Shown here piece by piece: positions 59,321 through 64,000 of a stretch of 64,000 nucleotides of DNA. The first letter of the stretch is position 1. Every line of letters starts with the position of its first letter. This DNA is from Arachnopeziza araneosa. Taxonomy: Eukaryota; Ascomycota; Leotiomycetes; Helotiales; Arachnopezizaceae. Location: positions 62,001 to 126,000 of the forward strand of contig QYAI01000107.1 in NCBI GenBank assembly GCA_003988855.1, read 5' to 3'. The position numbers and the translations under genes are program-made. The notes below the pieces were generated by a model. The model saw only the letters and a list, made by a program, of their open reading frames with translations, ran no database searches and had not been told where the DNA came from.

Positions 59321-59694
59321 GAAAACGCGGAATACGTAGCATGCAGATACTGCAACCGAACCTTCCAGCTCAATAGAACAGGCAAGTCATAGAGTAGGGT
59401 AAGATAGAGTGAAAAAAGCAAAACAAATGGGAGGATTGAAGGCAGTGAGGAGCCAACAATTCCAGAGCAAATCAGCAGCCAAGATAGACCATCTGCCACA
59501 TCTGGAGAAGCGACTGGAGCAAACAATATTTCGGTTCCCCTTAATGACATACATTTCAGTTACCGTTCCTCGGTAAATGACGCTTCAGTTCCTGAGAAGA
59601 ATATTTAAGAGCACACTTTATCTCCTACTCTAAAATTATTTTATTTTTTTTTCTGTTGACGAAAACGTTTCCCCTCACCAAAACCAACCGAATC
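59321..59694. other. Spacer
   Basis: No recognised gene. The minus frame at 59188-59550 has a hydrophobic stretch but overlaps the DPP III remnant in another frame and is likely chance. A T-run lies at 59640-59651. Confidence 0.3.
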
Positions 59695-60171
59695 ATGGCA
59701 GACTTAGATTCTCTGTGCTCGAGTAATACCAGCCGAACAATGGCAGACTTAGAGTCTGTGTGTTCGAGCGATACCGAGGTGAGGAAGAAGAGGCTTCTAA
59801 GTATGAAGCATACACTTACGAATTATTTCATAGGAAACCAAGGAGACCAAGGAGACCATAGAATCAACTATATTGATTCCTACTCTACAGCTACAATCAC
59901 TGTCATGGCGGCAGCGGCAGTTCCGCTGGTGGAAGGAGTAGCTTCGACCAGCCCTAATCAAACGATGGCAGTAAGCAAGCACCTTCTTCCTTCCTTCCTC
60001 CCTTCCTTTCTTCTATTATCTCCCTTGCTCCTTCCTTCTACTATAACTTCCCTTACTCTCTCCTTCTTTTCTTTCCCCTCGACGTAGAGGGTCCACCACC
60101 AGTACTACCACTACTACCGCTACCACCGTAAAGGGTCTTTCAAACCATTTCTTATCTCTCTCAGGGTGTGA
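59695..60171 (+). CDS. Hypothetical small protein with internal duplication
   Basis: A possible two-exon gene: 59695-59970 and 60088-60171 (GTAAGC donor; a long pyrimidine tract, then GTAG) gives 119 residues. The start has a tandem duplication (MADLDSLCSSN and MADLESVCSSD). The middle has an Ala/Val-rich patch; exon 2 would encode a Tyr/His-rich tail (VHHQYYHYYRYHRKG). No family recognised and no homology claim made. The strong pyrimidine tract before the acceptor supports the intron. Confidence 0.3.
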
Positions 60172-62121
60172 AATGACGATTGCAGGCCGAGGCGGTCAAA
60201 ACTCGTCTTCGCCAAAGCGTCAGGAAATCGCAAAGTCGAAGCTCAAACACTACAATCTCTGCTCTAACAAAGTCGATAAAAGCTAGAGATAATAAAATAT
60301 AAGCACCTCAGAGCTCTGTATCCTAAGTTTTAAGTGCTTCTTTAAGACGAGTATTGACATTTGGCGATTTTAATTTTCTCGTTCGGCGAAGAGGAATTTT
60401 GCCTGCCTCTGCCCTCGAGCTTACAACGTTGTTAGGACTTTTTGGGTCCTCATTTCTTTTCTGGGTTGTTTGATGGATAAAGAGAGTCTGCGGGTCATTA
60501 TTTGTTAATCTTTTTGATTACTGTTACTAATATTTATTTTTATAGTCTTGCGACCCAGACAGAAACGGAGAGGGAGTAGTGGGAGAGGGAGAGAGAGAGA
60601 GGAGGAGGAGGAGGAAGTAGAAGAGGAAGGAGAAGTAGAGAAAGAATTTATTTGAATGGTCATTGAAGTATCTAACGACAACATCATTTCAATCCAGTGT
60701 ACACAGTAACCAACCCTTAGGTATATACTTTGCGATCTAATTACGACGCACTGGCAGTGACGGAGTAACGATGCCAGCTTTGTCTCTCTTTCTATCCAGT
60801 CTCCAATGTGCGCCTTGAATGTGTACCCAGAAGTTGTCTTTCCATCGCCTCTCATTGTTTGCCAAAGTCTTTCTCGAATTTGAATATCGTGTTCAGCGCT
60901 TGGGATATCTTTTCTTTACTGTTCCCGACCTCTCCTCGGAGGATTCGGTCGGCAATACCGGTGATGTTGTAGAGATAAGGGCTAAGAGTATCTGTGGTTC
61001 TGGTTCTTTAATCTCAGCTACCGTTGAGAATAGAAAAGTTTCAAGTGGCGCAACATACCTTTGCGGACCCTCGGTGGGCCTGGTAGTCTGAGGCTCGGGT
61101 GTTGTTCGAAATTGAGATGGTTGCTCTGGCTCCGTCATCGTCGTCTTCGACGAGAGTGTGATCTTGGTATGGTACGGGAACAAGACGTCCTGGGACTTTC
61201 CCTGGAGGAGGTATTGTAACCTCCCGGAGCAGACAGAGACAGGAAGTGGAAAACACTGTCTAAGAATGAAAACGTATAAGAGAAAAGAGCACGGACTTAA
61301 ACTCGATGAATGGGGAAGTAGAATTCGGGGAAATAGAAGTACTAGAGGTAAGGAGAATTTAAAAAGGGGGATGGGTGACTATATATGGGTTTATGAGCTC
61401 TGGTCCGATTAGAGCCTCTCTCTCCAAGGGGTTTTTCTCGCAGCGACGCAAAAGATGAGGCAATTCTCCGTGGCATGACTCCTGTGGGCCATTGCCGTCG
61501 TGTTGTTTTCCCAGTATTTCATTTACGTTGACTGCGCATATCGAGTAAGATGAAGCGTGCGAGGAGCATCGAGTTGGGACCAAACAGAATGACTTATGCG
61601 CCCTTGTGCGAAACCCACAGCATCACCCGACAGGAAGAGGTGGATGTGTTATGCACCACGGTGCGAAAGCCCTGTCGCCTTCTAACCAGCCGGGCGTATC
61701 TTCTCACTGCCGTTCCAGTTAGCTCGTGCACAAAACCGGCTTTGCACAGCTGTGCGAAAAGCCCCGGACCAATCCTAAAGTCAAACAACGCAACTTACCA
61801 CGTAGCTTGCATGATCTACGTGGTGCGAGTTGGGCGCAGAATCGTACAGCCTTCGAAAGCTCTCCCTGCCAACGCCACCTTTACCTCACCGCTCTTTGCC
61901 TCATTGTGATCTTTCACCAAACGTGTAGTTCGCCCATTTGCGACCGTCTAGCATCATTAGCGTCTCCTATTCGAAGCTCTTCTCAGTCACGTGGTGAGAA
62001 GACAAGGCTGTCCCACCTCGCCTAGATAATAGGGCTGCACTACCTGGAACACTCACTGAAGAGTTTTATATTAGGGCACTGTTCGACTTGGGCTGTTTGG
62101 TCTCAAACTCATCCTCCTGTG
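60172..62121. other. Nearly 2 kb without a clear gene
   Basis: Minus-strand frames at 60893-61183 (Pro/Thr/Glu-rich, TTRPTEGPQRYVAPLETFLF) and 60505-60855 could be exons of one hypothetical gene, but no intron joins them in frame. Frames at 61550-62025 are on both strands and unsupported. Confidence that a gene exists here is low. Confidence 0.3.
60566..60645. repeat. GA-rich microsatellite
   Basis: GAGA and GGA/GAAG repeats dominate this purine tract (for example GAGAGAGAGAGAGG then GGAGGAGGAGG). Confidence 0.8.
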
Positions 62122-64000
62122 ATGAATATCTTCGACGCTGAGCTTGCCACTGAGCACAGTGGGAAAGTGTCCTACTCAAGCTTTGACGCGGCCTCAAGGG
62201 GCAATATTGCTGTGAGAGCAAGGGGGAAGAAGAGATCACACTGTGGCCCCCCCCCTCCACGGCCCCCCCCCGAAGCTCCTGCGGGATCGCTTCTGCTACG
62301 CGAGGGTCGTAAGGAGAGCTTCAATAAGTCACTTGAACAGTCATGCGGTGCTCTAAAACCAGCATCTGGCCGGCTCGAGACTCGTCGTCACGAAAGAAAT
62401 GGAGAGATCTCTTTAAGGAGAACACCATTCAGGCTGGAATTGTATTCGACGCCTGCTCACTATCAACACCTTGTTAGTAGCATACATGCAACCTTATCGG
62501 ATGCTAAGGCTCAAATGACGATCAACCCGAACTTCCAAAACCGAAAATCGAGCCGTGTCACTCTAATACTTAATGAGAAGGAGACCTCACACGAATGGCA
62601 GTACAAGCTTGCTAATCTTGGTCTCAACTACTTTAAGCCAGAAATATATTCTGGAATACACGCTCTCGGTACCGGCCCTTACAAGACACGAATATATGGC
62701 ATGTAAACCGTTCTTTAACAATATGTTGCTAACGTAATAATTAGGTGCTTCTGGGTGTTCTAGGGAAGACCTGCTCACAGAAAAGTCTTTGTTAAAAATG
62801 AAACACAACGTCGATAGCTGGTCTCTTGGTTGTGTATATAGCGAGGCCATTCGGCAGTTGGCCCAAAGCTGCCTCGGGATTAATAACTATCGCGAAGACC
62901 GAAAGGCGGAGCTCAAAGAATGTCAGGCTGTGATCGTTGACTGCTTCGACGACCTTCTTGATAATGTTCATGCTCTCCCTTCTCATTCGGTAATGGAAGG
63001 TTTCTGGGCTGGTCTCTTTGAGAATTCAGTCAGTGGCGTAAACAGCTGCCCTTTTCTGAACATCACAGATGCATTCAAGCCTCTCCATGATCTTCGAGCG
63101 ATTAATCTAGTACTGGTTTCGGCTTTCATTGCAATAGACTTTTACAGAGAAAGGACTTTTCAAAGCCTTGATTCCTGTCTGGAGCTGTCAAAGACTTCTG
63201 GTTTGGGAATCTCAACCGATGCCGAAGAAAAATATTGGCTAGGAGAGGATATCTCTGAAGCAAGGCTTATCAGCATTTGTATCTGGCTTGGTAACAAGTG
63301 TGCAGTCGAGTTTGCCTACGGCAAAGAAGGTTCAGCACAAGCAAAGCTCGGCGAGAACATTATGGAGACTTTTTGGAAGTATTTGGATAGGGAACTGAAA
63401 TCACTAGCAACTCAGTCAGCTACTACCGATTCAGTAATATCTCGAGGCGACGGATCCAAAATAAACTCAACAACTGCTGTCTCTAAAGCAAAACGAATGA
63501 GAATACTGCAAGAAAATCACGATGCGGATGAGACCGGAGACGATGATGAAAGGGGTTCAAAGAGACCAAAGGCTGTTCTGCTAGATTCCAAAAACTCACA
63601 GGGAAAATTTGCCTGTCCTTACCGCAAGCATAATCCTCGAAAATATAGTGTTCAGCACTGGCGATCATGTGCACTGACGCCTCTCGAGACTGTCGCACGT
63701 ACGAAGTAAATTAGACATACTCCTCTCTTATAGCATTTAAACTAACAATCACCTCTTTTTAGAGCGCATCTATATAGGCATCATCTAATTTTTCAATGCC
63801 AACGTTGCAAAGGGCTCTTCCCTTCACAGGAAGATGTTCAAACCCATTTGATGACCGCTCAGGCTTGCGAAATAAGTGACGCAGAGCCTGTAGATGGCGT
63901 CACATCCGATGTAGTGCGACGGCTTAAGAGCAGGAAGAAAGCATTCCCAGGTCAAACAGAGGAAGATCGGTGGCGAGAAGTCTATGAAATACTATTTCCC
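62122..64000 (+). CDS. Pseudokinase-like region joined to C2H2-like zinc-finger protein (partial, runs off window)
   Basis: Exons 62122-62668, 62745-63705 and 63763 onward, open at 64000; the introns (76 and 57 nt, GCTAAC and ACTAAC branches) keep the frame. Residues about 150-200 resemble kinase subdomains: WQYKLANLGLNYFKPE (DFG-like position reads ANLG), then after the splice GCSREDLLTEKS and NVDSWSLGCVYSEAI (subdomain IX). No HRD or lysine motif, so catalysis is unlikely. From about 255 it changes to the N-terminal helical part of a fungal zinc-finger family (CQAVIVDCFDDLLDNV), then an acidic linker (DADETGDDDERGSKRPK). CPYRKHNPRKY, a WRSC, HLYRHH and CQRCKGLF ... THLMTAQAC form the Cys/His zinc-binding part. 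The N-terminal start is uncertain; poly-C tracts lie at 62248-62270. Confidence 0.62.

Noticed and set aside
60505..61183. Two adjacent minus-strand frames as one gene
   Set aside because: No splice sites join them in frame and neither shows a known motif.
1..64000. CRISPR arrays, operons, riboswitches, rRNA genes, replication origins
   Set aside because: None seen; the spliced, eukaryotic gene style makes bacterial features unexpected. The tandem repeats present are protein-coding TPR units, Ser/Thr stalk repeats or microsatellites.

Overview
The window looks like nuclear DNA of a filamentous ascomycete. The evidence is short GT-AG introns (about 44-160 nt, many with CTAAC/CTGAC branch sites), and families largely or wholly fungal: HET domain, HELLP/PNT1-type cell-death genes, Ppo fatty-acid oxygenase, Sur7, Rho3, secreted BBE-type FAD oxidase. 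A Helotiales-like (Leotiomycetes) source is my guess and cannot be settled from the sequence alone. A few N bases sit inside a repeat array (13061-13516). Splice junctions were worked out by hand from frame continuity and protein-family fit, not from transcripts.

Layout. 1-9 kb: a kinase-remnant/nucleoside-hydrolase fusion, a HAD dehalogenase, a decayed gene and an intact HET-domain protein. 9-14 kb: a transposase relic, then a divergent pair made of a HELLP-like effector and a PNT1-like NB-ARC/TPR receptor, each carrying a matching PP (RHIM-like) amyloid motif. 14-26 kb: surface or secreted proteins (a type I membrane protein, a Ser/Thr-rich Kre9-like protein, a cysteine-rich five-exon secreted protein), a WW/Cys-repeat protein and a coiled-coil hypothetical protein. 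26-30 kb: decayed genes (HET-ankyrin, gamma-glutamylcyclotransferase-like) and AT-rich DNA. 30-34 kb: two paralogous BTB genes. 34-47 kb: more conserved genes (DUF2235 hydrolase, Ppo oxygenase, Sur7-family protein, Rho3), with a Tc1-type transposon at 43.3-44.9 kb. 47-64 kb: a degenerate NLR, a secreted FAD oxidase, a second HET protein, cutinase-like and DPP III pseudogenes, and at the right edge a pseudokinase joined to a C2H2-like zinc-finger region that runs off the window.

How the genes fit together. The strongest functional unit is the effector/receptor pair at 9929-13722. It fits the known fungal logic in which an NLR nucleates an amyloid fold that spreads to a membrane-toxic HeLo-like protein, giving regulated cell death. 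Around it lie three HET loci (two intact), a second broken NLR and several dead genes, so the window resembles an allorecognition or cell-death accessory region with high turnover. Four unrelated broken genes carry an in-frame TAG where TGG (Trp) is expected. That is the CpA-to-TpA change made by repeat-induced point mutation (RIP).
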